Positions 48,703 through 57,152 of a stretch of 64,000 bases of DNA are shown one piece after another; positions within the stretch are counted from its first letter, which is position 1; each line of letters starts with the position of its first letter. The stretch is from positions 4,546,436-4,610,435 of the forward strand of contig NZ_KQ976354.1 of assembly GCF_000346485.2 (NCBI RefSeq), read 5' to 3'. The DNA is from Scytonema hofmannii PCC 7110 (GTDB taxonomy: Bacteria > Cyanobacteriota > Cyanobacteriia > Cyanobacteriales > Nostocaceae). Under the pieces are notes generated by a model that was not told the DNA's origin, made no database searches, and saw only the letters and a program-made list of their open reading frames with translations. The translations under genes and the position numbers were made by a program.

Positions 48703-49683
48703 CTATCCTTCTTCGGCAACTGCCTCGGATTGAGCTTCCACAGTCTCAGCCCCATCAACCTTGGTTGGCTCGCTGTCACCCTTGAGTTTCTTCGTTTTGT
48801 AATTCTTGAACGCTGTTTGCAACCCGAATCGAGTTGGTTTCCTCATCTCCCCAGTATAGGAAGTCATAATTTTGTCAAGATGCTTGTTCCCGATCGCACT
48901 GTCTTTGACAACCTCATTTATAATTTCCACTTGTTCTTCTGGGTTGTCTGAGGCAGCGTCCAAATAGCGCTCGATGGTCATGAAAAGATTTTTCCCGTTA
49001 GCGGGTCTAAATTCTTTTTGGAGCTTAATCCGTTTGGCAGTCTTTTTGGATTTTGCGGGTGGAGTTGCAGCGACGGTCGTAGCACTTGAACCATTCATGT
49101 TAACGTCGGGTTCGGATTTGCTCACCAGTTTTTCTCTCACTCTGGATATTGCTTGCTCTTTTTGCGCCTCGTAATACTCGGTAATTAAGCGATCGCTATC
49201 CTTTTCTTCAATCCCCCAACTTCTGCCGCCGTTCATCCAAACTATGGGAATGTACTTTTCAGCAGAAAGCTGTCTGAACTGCTCCTCGGTTTTTCCAATC
49301 GCCGTAGCTATCAAATCCCAGGGTACGAATGTTTTCTCTTGTTTTGGTTCTTGAGTAATAGTTGAGTCCGTTTCTTTTTCCAGTGTTGTTGTCAACATAG
49401 CGCCTAATTTTTGATACTCTTCTAATGATTGTAGACTGGCAAAATAAACTATTTCGTCATTTTGAAGCAATTTAAAAGAGTCTACACCCAATACAATTGC
49501 CGTCCATCCCAAAATTAAATCTCTATCTCGCTTCACTTCAGCAATTAATGCAGCGTCGGGCGCTACTAAAACGAGGCTGCATCCATCGGTTTCTGGTTTG
49601 AGCATTGTCAATTGTGGCATCAATTCCAATAATCGAGTCATTTGATGCTTTCTCAATTTCCAATAATCTTCTGTATTCAACAT
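48703..49683 (-). CDS. Hypothetical protein upstream of terminase, 326 aa
   Basis: I do not recognise this protein. The N-terminal part has alternating strands and helices (LTMLKPETDGCSLVLVAPDA, AEVKRDRDLILGWTAIVLG). A linker with Thr/Lys/Ala follows, then a Lys-rich C-terminal region with a helical part (NLFMTIERYLDAASDNPEEQ). No catalytic motif is visible. It is the first gene of the minus-strand run, so it may act in DNA handling or packaging. Confidence 0.45.
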   Translation of the reverse strand: MLNTEDYWKLRKHQMTRLLELMPQLTMLKPETDGCSLVLVAPDAALIAEVKRDRDLILGWTAIVLGVDSFKLLQNDEIVYFASLQSLEEYQKLGAMLTTTLEKETDSTITQEPKQEKTFVPWDLIATAIGKTEEQFRQLSAEKYIPIVWMNGGRSWGIEEKDSDRLITEYYEAQKEQAISRVREKLVSKSEPDVNMNGSSATTVAATPPAKSKKTAKRIKLQKEFRPANGKNLFMTIERYLDAASDNPEEQVEIINEVVKDSAIGNKHLDKIMTSYTGEMRKPTRFGLQTAFKNYKTKKLKGDSEPTKVDGAETVEAQSEAVAEEG

Positions 49684-49834
49684 ATTAAATGCGTATAAAA
49701 ACTGACTTAATATGCATCAAATCAGGATATTCTTGCATCCGTTACACCACTAGAATGAGAATAAGCACCTACCAAAAACATTTGTAAAAAAAAAGGAGAA
49801 CGTTTGCTGGCACAGAGGGTGCATTGACCCCATC

Positions 49835-49859
49835 GACTGCTACGGGCAGTCATTTTTTT
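49835..49859 (+). terminator. Rho-independent terminator without a clear gene upstream
   Basis: The stem GACTGC/GCAGTC with a short loop is followed by seven T residues. No plus-strand gene precedes it within 150 bp, so it may end a small RNA or a lost gene. Confidence 0.6.
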
Positions 49860-49899
49860 GGGACAATCTTAGGACATAAAATTTTTAATGCTCTTGAAA

Positions 49900-49979
49900 G
49901 TCAGCAACAGCCAAGGTTGTAGAGTTTGACCTTCTGTCTTGTAATCGGAAGGTCGTCGGTTCAAATCCGACTGCTGGCT
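49900..49979 (+). tRNA. tRNA-Thr(UGU)-like gene, 5' half irregular; CAST target
   Basis: The 3' half is well preserved: T arm GTCGG-TTCAAAT-CCGAC (49955-49971) and acceptor strand TGCTGGC pairing with GTCAGCA at 49900-49906 (one G-T pair). The anticodon loop CTTGTAA (49938-49944) gives TGT (Thr). The anticodon stem has a T-T mismatch and the D-arm region is 26 bases, about seven longer than normal, with no convincing D stem, so this may be a degenerate or unusual gene. The sequence from 49944 on is the target of the CRISPR guide encoded at about 50135-50156. Confidence 0.6.
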
Positions 49980-50003
49980 TTGGACAAATAATTTGGCAAG
50001 TGG

Positions 50004-50088
50004 TGTCAATTGCCAAATTATTTGTCTGCGTTGACAAATTAATGTCCGTATTGCCAAGTTATTGTCCGCGTTGACAGATTCGTGTATT
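50004..50088. mobile_element. End of a type V-K CRISPR-associated transposon (CAST), TnsB-site repeats
   Basis: After a candidate terminus TGTCAA at 50004 come four units with an exact 20-bp period, starting TTGCCAAATTA (50010), TTGACAAATTA (50031), TTGCCAAGTTA (50051) and TTGACAGATTC (50071), each with TGTC or similar in the second half. This is the pattern of TnsB-binding ends of V-K elements such as the one from Scytonema hofmannii. The candidate target duplication is AGTGG (49999-50003). The terminus lies 61 bp from the GTA PAM in the tRNA gene. No matching other end was found in this window. Confidence 0.8.
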
Positions 50089-50134
50089 ATCACAAACAAT
50101 AATGAGCGTAGCTACTATTATAGGTTCCATCAGT

Positions 50135-50193
50135 TTTAAACCGAGGACCTTCCGATCTTTCAACCCACCTCAATCTGAAACTGTTGTTAAAAC
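50135..50193 (-). CRISPR. Delocalised CAST guide: degenerate repeat plus tRNA-matching spacer
   Basis: Read on the minus strand, a degenerate 37-bp repeat (50193-50157, ending GGTGGGTTGAAAG) is followed by ATCGGAAGGTCCTCGGT, then TTAAA. The tRNA at 49944-49965 reads ATCGGAAGGTCGTCGGT then TCAAA, so 20 of 22 bases agree (mismatches at 12 and 19). The three bases before the tRNA match are GTA, fitting the GTN PAM of Cas12k. In known V-K elements such short-guide units direct insertion next to tRNA genes. Confidence 0.85.
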
Positions 50194-50404
50194 CTACGTA
50201 TGCCTAGTTCTGCGAGTGCGGACTTTCAACCCACCCCTATCCAGGATGGTTGTTGAAACCAGAATTTTAGTTTCTGCACTCACATTCTACATATCTTTCA
50301 ACCCACCCCTATCCAAGATGGTTGTTGAAACAGGCGATCGCACTTCTACACCTCTTTCCCAAAGCTGCTTTCAACCCACCCCTATCCAGGATGGTTGTTG
50401 AACC
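50157..50404 (-). CRISPR. Short type V-K CRISPR array, four repeats
   Basis: On the minus strand the repeat reads GTTTCAACAACCATCCTGG, then ATAGGGGTGGGTTGAAAG (37 bp). Copies: 50368-50404 (one change near its 5' end), 50295-50331, 50223-50259, and the degenerate 50157-50193. Spacers are 36, 35 and 29 bp. The GGGGTGGGTTGAAAG end is typical of Cas12k systems. No cas12k, tracrRNA or adaptation genes were seen nearby, so the array depends on products encoded elsewhere or is a relic. Confidence 0.9.
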
Positions 50405-50502
50405 CCTACCCGTCTAGACCGTCGCTGTTAAAGCTTTTCAAATGCAAATTTTGTGAACTTGATGAAAATTACTCAAAAATCAACTTGGTAGAATTGGCAG
50501 CT

Positions 50503-50763
50503 ATGGTATATTGGCTGTCAGTAGGTTTGAGTTTTGATATTGCTTGTGAAACCTGGAAAACGCTGAAAGACCAAGAACCAGAGCTGTTTAGTTCGGGTAC
50601 AGGTAGACGCTTTATGTTGTTGTTGGAAACACAGGAGCAAGCGCTTCCACTTATGGAGTTTGATCGCGATAGGGTGATCGCTTCTTTAGATGAAGGTAAA
50701 CCTGTGATTCCTGTATGGTTAGATGTGATTTATCAGTTGGTAGCAAGCAGGTTGAAGGAGTAG
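50503..50763 (+). CDS. Hypothetical protein, 86 aa
   Basis: The frame is open from 50395 through array DNA, so I choose the ATG at 50503. The product begins MVYWLSVGLSFDIACETWK and ends in a helical part (VIPVWLDVIYQLVASRL). No family recognised. It occupies the place where tracrRNA and cas12k would be expected in an intact V-K element. Confidence 0.35.
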   Translation: MVYWLSVGLSFDIACETWKTLKDQEPELFSSGTGRRFMLLLETQEQALPLMEFDRDRVIASLDEGKPVIPVWLDVIYQLVASRLKE

Positions 50764-50924
50764 AAATAATTGCATATTCCAATGGTTAGCTGTTAATTTT
50801 ATTCAATATGAATGGACTTTATAAATGGTGGAATGCGAAGGCTAAGAAAGCGGAATGCTTACGCTGAACTCTAAACTCTTGGATGAATTGTTTAGTTTTG
50901 TCATAAAAGAGGAATTGTAACTGC

Positions 50925-52079
50925 ATGGCTTCAGAATTAGAAAAGGCAATTCAAGAAGATCAAGATAAATTTGCTGAAAAAACAGCGAAAGAAATTTTTA
51001 CAACAATAATTCAAACGAAACAATATGTGGGAGAAATTTACTCCATTAGCTACGAGACGGCTTTAGTTCAAATACACGATTACTACCGTCAACAAGTAGG
51101 GGGAATTCCTAGTTTAAGCTTTCTCATTGCTACTCGTATCAGCCCTGAAAAATCTATTGACTACAAAACTGAAGACGCATCTGTGCTGCTGTTACGTGTT
51201 ATGGATGCAGCTCCACTTCCTAATGCTCCAGAAGCTGAACGGGTCAGAGTAGAAGCCGGTCAGAGAGCGAGTGGAGAAGATATACACTGGGACAGCCCAG
51301 GTATGATGGATGGACAAACTCATAATCTCTTGTCTTTTGCTGGTATTAAGTGCAAAGTCATTGGTACTTTCTTTTTAGACCAAGGATCTGAGATGGGAGC
51401 AGTTGATTCTTTAGCCTTACGTTTTGGTAGTGATATTTCTAATTACTATCCAAACAGAGGATTAAAAGTTTATAAGCCAAATAGCAAAGCTTTATCGCTT
51501 ATAGTCAATTATCGGGAGCCAGAACGTAAACAACAGCAAACTAATCAATCAGTTATTGTAGGTAAAATACGTTATGCATCAACTAATCGTTCATTTCAGG
51601 GTATTTCAGATGTAGCAGTTGAGCTTATACCAGAAGATTTGCTTGGGCAAAAAACAGCTTTGTTTGGTATGACTAGAACTGGTAAGTCAAATACTACAAA
51701 AATTATTCTTCAGTCTGTTTTTAATTTGAGATTTTCAAATGATTATCCACTTCGTATAGGTCAAATAGTTTTTGATCCAAATGGTGAATACGCGAATGAA
51801 AATGAACAAGATACGAACCAACAGAAAAATCCTTCAGCGATAAAGAATGTATGGAAATTTAATATTTTTGGGAAAGAGGAAGACGTTGTAACATATGGAA
51901 TTTTGCCGCATCCTAACGACCCAAAACGTAAGTTGATGCTTTTGAATTTTTTCGTTGAAGGCAATCTTCAAATTGGAAAAGAAATTATTGATAGTACATT
52001 GGTGGCGGATGGTTCAAAATATATTCAAAATTTTCGACAGGTAGTTTTTGTCCTGATGAAAATGACCGTAGTGCAATGA
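50925..52079 (+). pseudogene. HerA-like ATPase, N-terminal fragment of a frameshifted gene
   Basis: The fragment has the HAS-barrel start ([20 protein letters not shown]) and a Walker A motif near residue 247-254 (GMTRTGKS), typical of HerA/FtsK-type ATPases that translocate DNA for the NurA nuclease. The frame breaks near 52025-52050: the sequence beyond that is read in another frame ([20 protein letters not shown]), which continues in the next ORF at 52076. One inserted or missing base in an AAAATTTT stretch would repair it. The intact protein would be close to 700 residues. The pair with nurA fits a DNA repair or defence role. Confidence 0.7.
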
Positions 52080-53017
52080 CAAGATATAAACGCCGTGTAC
52101 TTGTTTACCGCGCTTTGCTGAAAAAAGCAGGTTTTGAAGCTCCTATAACTATTCAACCGGATACTAAATACTTATTTAATAAGGAACTAATCTCACATTT
52201 GGAAAAAAGTGTAGAAACTACTGAAAATACTAATTATGAATCATCTGCGAAAATTCTTCAGAAGGAAAACCCTACATGGTCAGAGCTAGCAACTGCATTT
52301 GAGTATCTTTACAATTTCATGACTGATAAGGATGGTAGTTATCAGCAGTTTGAGAACTGGTATATTACAGAACGCCCAAAAGCCTCTGGAGATCCTTGGG
52401 CAGATGAAGATTTAAAAAAACTGCTCGAAATGTTTGTTCGTCCTAACGGTTCTAGACAAATTGGCAAAGTCCGCAATCAGCATGCCAGTAATACAACCAC
52501 TGATTATGCAGTGGAAATATATCAACATTTGAAAGATGGAAAATTAGTAATTATTGACCAATCCAGTGGCGAACCCGATATTAATAAATCATCTGCTGAT
52601 AGGTTAATGTGGCATATTTTTCGTGAGAACCAAAGCCTCTTTCGGCAAGGAGAAAAAAATATACCTGAAATAATTGTTTACTTGGAAGAAGCTCATAACC
52701 TTTTGCCAGCAGGTACAGATATGGATTTGAAAGATGTGTGGGTACGCACAGCAAAAGAGGGAGCAAAATATCACATAGGCATGGTGTATGCTACTCAAGA
52801 AGTGAGTAGTATTCAAAAGAATATTCTCAAAAATACAGCAAACTGGTTTATTGGACATTTAAATAATACAGACGAGACTAGAGAACTCCGTAAATACTAC
52901 GACTTTGAAGATTTTGAGTCCTCAATACGTCGCGCTCAAGATAAAGGATTTCTTCGAGTTAAAACACTAAGTAATCTTTTTGTTATTCCAGTACAAATTA
53001 AAAAGTTTGAGGTATAG
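52076..53017 (+). pseudogene. HerA-like ATPase, C-terminal fragment after the frameshift
   Basis: Continues the HerA protein in another frame. It contains the Walker B region ([18 protein letters not shown]), an Asp/Gln sensor-like segment ([11 protein letters not shown]) and the usual C-terminal part ([14 protein letters not shown]). The true reading frame can be followed upstream to about 52035, so the frames overlap around the break. NurA follows 4 bp downstream. Confidence 0.7.
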
Positions 53018-53020
53018 ATA

Positions 53021-54184
53021 ATGCCATACGAAGGAGAATTTGCACAATATAAACCTTTACGTCGTCTTGTAGAAAGTGAACGTGTTCAGAAGTTACTTGG
53101 TAGCTACAAAGTTAGAACTCCATCTGATAATATCAACTCTCTACAAATACTCCGACCAATACGAATTCAACCAGGTGATTGGATACCGGAGTTATTGATA
53201 GCAATTGATGGTAGTCATGCAGAAGTAGATATAAAAAATGGCTTTCCTGGCGCAGAAGCTTCTTATGTAACAGTAGCCTCGGTAATTTTGGACGTTGCCA
53301 AGATGCAAAAGCTTGACCAACAGCGTCCCGTAAATCCCAAAGAATTTAAAACTATAGAAAAAGCAGAGTCTATTGATTGTGCTTTACCAGGTTCTAATGT
53401 GATTTGTGAAGGAGAAAAATCAGCTCAAGACTCATTGAGAAAATCAATATTTGAAGTTTTGAGTTCAGTAAGAATGTCCGAAGAGGGGGAATCTTTACTA
53501 GATACTTATGAAGCTCTTTTAAAGTATAAACCGAGAACAGAGCAAACTCAAAAATGCCCTTACGAAGATTGTCCACAAAATAATGATTATTTGCGAGGCG
53601 AAAATAAATATACTTGCTCATGTGAACTAGCACGTTCTTTATATTCTACTGATGCTTTACGCATACATGAAAGGATGAACCCTGCTGGAACTAATGGTTC
53701 TATATTTGGTGAGATAATGCAAGTTTGGGAACGATTGTGGATGGTGCATATTTTAAGAACATTAGAGGCTAAACAATGGCTTTCTAGTTTACGTAGATTA
53801 GCAATTATCTTGGATGGCCAATTAGCTGTGTTTGGACAACCAGCATGGATTAGTCAAGCTATTTATCAGGAATTATGCCGAATTAATACCGTAGCCAAGC
53901 GATTTACAGAGGGAAAAGATATTCTGATTATTGGAGTAGAAAAAACAGGAACTTTTGTAGAACATTTTGAAAATTTGGACAGAAAAGAAAATGGTGGTTT
54001 TGGGAACTTTCCGCCTCAATCAGTTGGATTATTAACAGACTCATACATCAAACAAAATATTATTTTTTCTGATAGCACAAGACCTTATGGTGATGCTACT
54101 TACTTTGGACGCAAGTTTTTTTACAAAACTAAGTGTGGAGCGCGTCTTGTAGGCACCTACACATGGGTATGCTATCAGATATAA
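53021..54184 (+). CDS. NurA-like nuclease, 3' end replaced by IS sequence
   Basis: The N-terminal motif LLIAIDGSHAEVD (Asp63) is the NurA active-site start, followed by a hydrophobic strand (ASYVTVASVILDV). The middle carries a Cys cluster (CPYEDCPQNNDY and YTCSCE) absent from archaeal NurA, and the later part includes RLAIILDGQLAVFG and DATYFGRKFFYKTK. The last ~15 codons (from about 54150) belong to the start of an IS701-like element, so the C-terminal end is lost. It is paired with herA; together they would form a DNA end-resection or defence complex, now apparently inactive. Confidence 0.65.
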   Translation: MPYEGEFAQYKPLRRLVESERVQKLLGSYKVRTPSDNINSLQILRPIRIQPGDWIPELLIAIDGSHAEVDIKNGFPGAEASYVTVASVILDVAKMQKLDQQRPVNPKEFKTIEKAESIDCALPGSNVICEGEKSAQDSLRKSIFEVLSSVRMSEEGESLLDTYEALLKYKPRTEQTQKCPYEDCPQNNDYLRGENKYTCSCELARSLYSTDALRIHERMNPAGTNGSIFGEIMQVWERLWMVHILRTLEAKQWLSSLRRLAIILDGQLAVFGQPAWISQAIYQELCRINTVAKRFTEGKDILIIGVEKTGTFVEHFENLDRKENGGFGNFPPQSVGLLTDSYIKQNIIFSDSTRPYGDATYFGRKFFYKTKCGARLVGTYTWVCYQI

Positions 54185-54860
54185 AACGTAAAACTTTACC
54201 GTCGATAGCGAAAGTTGTAGGGCTGGATAATCATCAACCATTGCATCATTTTTTAACAGAATCACCTTGGAATACAAAAGAATTAAGGAAACAAAGATTA
54301 GAATTTATATTATATCCCCCATTCCGCACCCCCTACTGTCACAATCGGTTTTCTCGGATGTTTACTAACGATAAAAGCTTTATTTTATACAAAGATGGGG
54401 AAATTATCGATGGCGATACTTACGGTAAGCTGCGCTAAAGCCAACCCCAAATCCTCAAACGTCCAAAATTCGTAGTGTGACACTTTAGGGTGCGGAAGGT
54501 GGGTTATATATACTTCAAGGTCGCCCAATAGTCCTGATTATCGATGAGACAGGAGACAAGAAAAAAGGAAATACAACGGATTACGTTAAACGGCAGTACA
54601 TTGGAAATTTAGGGAAAACCGAAAATGGCATTGTTGCAGTTACAGCATATGCAGTTTTATCGGGAATGACGTTTCCTCTAATCTTTGAAGTTTATAAACC
54701 GAGAGAAAGATTACAACCAGGTGATAAATATTTAACCAAGCCTGAAATAGCTGCGATGATGATAAAAGAATTGCGGTCTATGGGGTTTAGATTTAATCTT
54801 GTTCTAGCAGATAGTTTGTACGGTGAAAGCGGAAAAAATTGGTTCTTCATTACTTGTTAT
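54163..54860 (+). pseudogene. IS701-family transposase remnant interrupted by a MITE
   Basis: The 5' part (54163-54315) reads LSDIKRKTLPSIAKVVGLDN then HHFLTESPWNTKELRKQRLE. After a 188-bp insertion the frame resumes (54504 on) with LQGRPIVLIIDETGDKKKGN then DYVKRQYIGNLGK, containing the first catalytic Asp. The sequence stops making sense at about 54840 after VLADSLYGESG (second Asp), so the C-terminal half is missing. The element truncates the end of nurA. Confidence 0.75.
54316..54503. mobile_element. 188-bp MITE with imperfect TIRs and TTATAT duplication
   Basis: The ends are imperfect inverted repeats: the left end contains ATTCCGCACCCCCTACTGTC, and the right end gives on its complement CTTCCGCACCCTAAAGTGTC. 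They are flanked by TTATAT at 54310-54315 and 54504-54509. Removing it restores the transposase frame. The TIR shares the TTCCGCACCC word with the phage palindrome family. Confidence 0.75.
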
Positions 54861-54883
54861 GCTAACCTAACAAGTAATGAAGA

Positions 54884-55112
54884 GGGAACTCTTAACGGGG
54901 AACTCTTAACAGTGTAGATAGGGAGAAGGGAAGAAGGGAAGAGAGCATGATTTTAGCTTCGATTGGGAGAGCATTTTTTTATAATGCTTGTGCTCACAAA
55001 GGTTTGAGCTATTATTGAAGCGTGATAAATTTTGCGTTGAAATCCTCATTTTATAAGGTTTACAGAATTTTCATGCGTTTCCCCTGTTAAGAGTTCCCCG
55101 TTAAGAGTTCCC
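54884..55112. mobile_element. 229-bp element with 29-bp perfect TIRs
   Basis: GGGAACTCTTAACGGGGAAC onwards (54884-54912) is exactly complementary to the end at 55084-55112. The inside has no coding frame. A short perfect hairpin (TCATTACTTGTTA and its complement) lies just outside at 54847-54880. Confidence 0.7.
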
Positions 55113-55135
55113 TGATTAATTAATGGTTTAGCATA

Positions 55136-55487
55136 ACAACTACCGAAGAGCCAAAATTTGGCAAAAAGGTATGGATATAGCTGAAAGATGCTATTTTTTG
55201 ACGAAATCTTTTCCTAAATATGAGTTGTACGGCATGGTTCAACAAAGCGCGGAAGTTAGCAGTGTCTATTCCAGCTAACATAGCTGAAGGATATGGAAGA
55301 AGCTCGACGACAGCTGAATACATCAGATTTCTGGTGGATTGCTCAAGGGTCAGTTAATGAATTAGAAACACATATTATTTTATCTTACCGAGTAGGACTA
55401 TCTAAACAAGAAGACGTAGAACCTATTGTTTCTTTACTAAGAGAAGAAAGTCGAATGATTATTGCTCTTATTAAGAAACTAGAATAA
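55136..55487 (+). pseudogene. Four-helix-bundle (23S rRNA intervening-type) protein, frameshifted
   Basis: Read across frames: NYRRAKIWQKGMDIAE (from about 55136), then FLTKSFPKYELYGMVQQS, then after a frameshift ARKLAVSIPANIAEGYGRSS and IRFL, then after another IAQGSVNELETHIILSYRVG. This is the four-helix-bundle family often found as 23S rRNA intervening-sequence proteins. At least two frameshifts and a missing start make it a pseudogene. Confidence 0.7.
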
Positions 55488-55528
55488 TGAGATGTATTCC
55501 CTTCTTCCCTTGTCCCTTTCTTCACTGT

Positions 55529-55592
55529 TCCCCGTTCCCTGTTCCCTGTTCCCTGATTTATTAATAATTTAGCATAACAACTACCGAAGAAC
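55529..55592. repeat. Heptamer repeats and direct copy of the upstream sequence
   Basis: GTTCCCT repeats (55533-55553) are followed at 55550-55592 by a near copy of 55110-55152 (CCTGATTAATTAAT... then GCATAACAACTACCGAAGA). The direct repeats bracket the four-helix-bundle pseudogene. From 55593 to 55930 I see no gene, only AT-rich sequence. Confidence 0.65.
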
Positions 55593-55930
55593 CATAATTT
55601 TGAAACGCGGGCTTTACTATTTTGGCATTTTCCGAAAACTTTAGCCCACTAAGTACGGAAGATCCCTTTCCTTCTGCACCCCGCAGTTTGCCTCGTGCCT
55701 TCATTTAATCAAACATCTTTTGGGAGTATTTTGGGTTGAGTGATTGTATTACTTGACAATGATTTTCAAACAAAGTTTTGTCGCTTCATACTATTATGGT
55801 AGCTCTTTATCAAAAAATCTATCAACCACTACACATTCATTTCGTTTTGATTAATTGCAGAAACGAGAGAGGCTTTTTGTAGTTTATTTATATTCTCTAT
55901 AATACATTTTTGGTAATCTTCTAGCGGGAA

Positions 55931-55993
55931 GGGAGTAGAAGAGCTGTTTGAGGGTGTCGTTGATGGTAAAAAGTCCGCGTGCGTTGGGTGGTA
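55931..55993 (+). pseudogene. Degenerate copy of the 3' end of the phage XRE gene
   Basis: The frame reads GVEELFEGVVDGKKSACVG and corresponds to the end of the RHH-XRE gene at 15980-16420 (VELEELFEGVVDGKKSACGG). Only about 20 codons remain. It shows that phage-type sequence also exists to the right of the CAST array. Confidence 0.7.
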
Positions 55994-55996
55994 GTT

Positions 55997-56022
55997 TCTA
56001 TCTCGGAAACTTCCGAGATAGA
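55997..56022. repeat. Hairpin variant of the phage palindrome (CTATCTCGGAAA)
   Basis: TCTATCTCGGAA is followed by ACTT-type centre and the complementary arm, a relative of the 37229 hairpin, next to the XRE remnant. Confidence 0.8.
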
Positions 56023-56055
56023 TCTACTTATTCTAAGGGTTTTGCTGACGCTTCA

Positions 56056-56904
56056 TTAGTCACCTACAGCTTGCTTGATGAAGATTGATATGAGCAGTCC
56101 AGCCATCAAGTACCCCAGTCCCGTTTCAATAACGGAAAGTATTTTCCCAACGACGGATGCTGCTTGAACGTCGCTGTTGGCTGTCACAAACGTCATAAAC
56201 GAAAAGTACAGTCCGTTCCACAGTCCAGTTTTATTTAAAGAACCAGGTAGCACGGCATAAACCACGCCAAAACCCAGAATGACAACCAAGCACCATAACA
56301 AAAACCTTGGGAAAGAACGCCCGTAGTCACAGGTGATTCTGTAGAAGGCTGCGGCTACAGGGTATCTGGTTTTGAGGTTTTCAATTCGTTGCTGATTGGT
56401 AGCGTGCTTCTGTAGCAAAGCAGCCAAATTGAAATCAACAACTTTTAAGTTCACTCCAGTAAAACTTGTTTTGCCATCGAATTCTGTATTGTCAATGAGA
56501 ACATCTGGCATTTTCGCGTAATCGAAGCAAGCACCTCTGATATTCGATTCTGACAACCAACTATCCGACAGATTTGCAAAGTTTAGCTTGGAATTTTCTA
56601 GTATGGCACTATAAAAATCAACTTTGCTTAAGTCAACCTTAGTTAGGTTTTCTTTCACCAAAGGGACGCCGCGCAAGTCAGTATGGTCGTAGTACTTGCC
56701 GACAAGTGAATCAAGGATTTTGCGGTCAAATCCGTTTCCCTTCCACCTACTCAGTATGTATCGACCCTCATTAGTCTTCCATCGGTCTCTCAGTTGCTCC
56801 TTTGAGAGATTCACCATTGTCATCAACTCTTGGCTTCCTTTGTCCAAGTTTACGTTTGGTAAGATGAAAAACTCAGGAGTAATCTCTTGGTTCTGAGCTT
56901 GCAT
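56056..56904 (-). CDS. Pentapeptide-repeat protein with two-helix channel domain, 282 aa
   Basis: Residues 70-160 form pentapeptide-type repeats (DHTDLRG, NLTKVDLSKVDFYSA, NSKLNFANLSDSWL). Residues about 200-282 form a two-membrane-helix pore module: TM1 (FLLWCLVVILGFGVVYAVLP), a pore-loop region SFMTFVTANSDVQ where K+ channels have TVGYGD, and TM2 (GLGYLMAGLLISIFI). The usual selectivity filter is thus changed. The N-terminal part is soluble. It may be a regulatory channel-like protein or a degraded channel. Confidence 0.6.
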   Translation of the reverse strand: MQAQNQEITPEFFILPNVNLDKGSQELMTMVNLSKEQLRDRWKTNEGRYILSRWKGNGFDRKILDSLVGKYYDHTDLRGVPLVKENLTKVDLSKVDFYSAILENSKLNFANLSDSWLSESNIRGACFDYAKMPDVLIDNTEFDGKTSFTGVNLKVVDFNLAALLQKHATNQQRIENLKTRYPVAAAFYRITCDYGRSFPRFLLWCLVVILGFGVVYAVLPGSLNKTGLWNGLYFSFMTFVTANSDVQAASVVGKILSVIETGLGYLMAGLLISIFIKQAVGD

Positions 56905-57152
56905 AGTTCTCCGTACACCATAATCACTCTAGACGGTAGCGCGAACCTGGGTAATTCGCACACTACCCAACCGTGACAGAATAGCAAAATTTGCGATCGC
57001 GTGCTCGGATTTTGATAGTAAATTTAATCTTTGCTGGCGAGCCGGTCAAGGAAGAGGCAACGAGTGCAGGGAGCGGGGAGCGTCTCGGAAACCCCACAAT
57101 TCAAGGAAGAGACGCGGAGACTGTGGGACGCTAGTCACGCGGAGACAATTGA

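Noticed and set aside
50102-50401. A 99-codon plus-strand frame across the CRISPR array
   Set aside because: It consists of repeat-derived sequence (FNPPLSRMVVE-like units) and is an artefact of the array.
55740-55790. Possible second CAST end (TTGACAATGATT and TTTTGTC words)
   Set aside because: Only one unit, with no 20-bp period and no AGTGG duplication.
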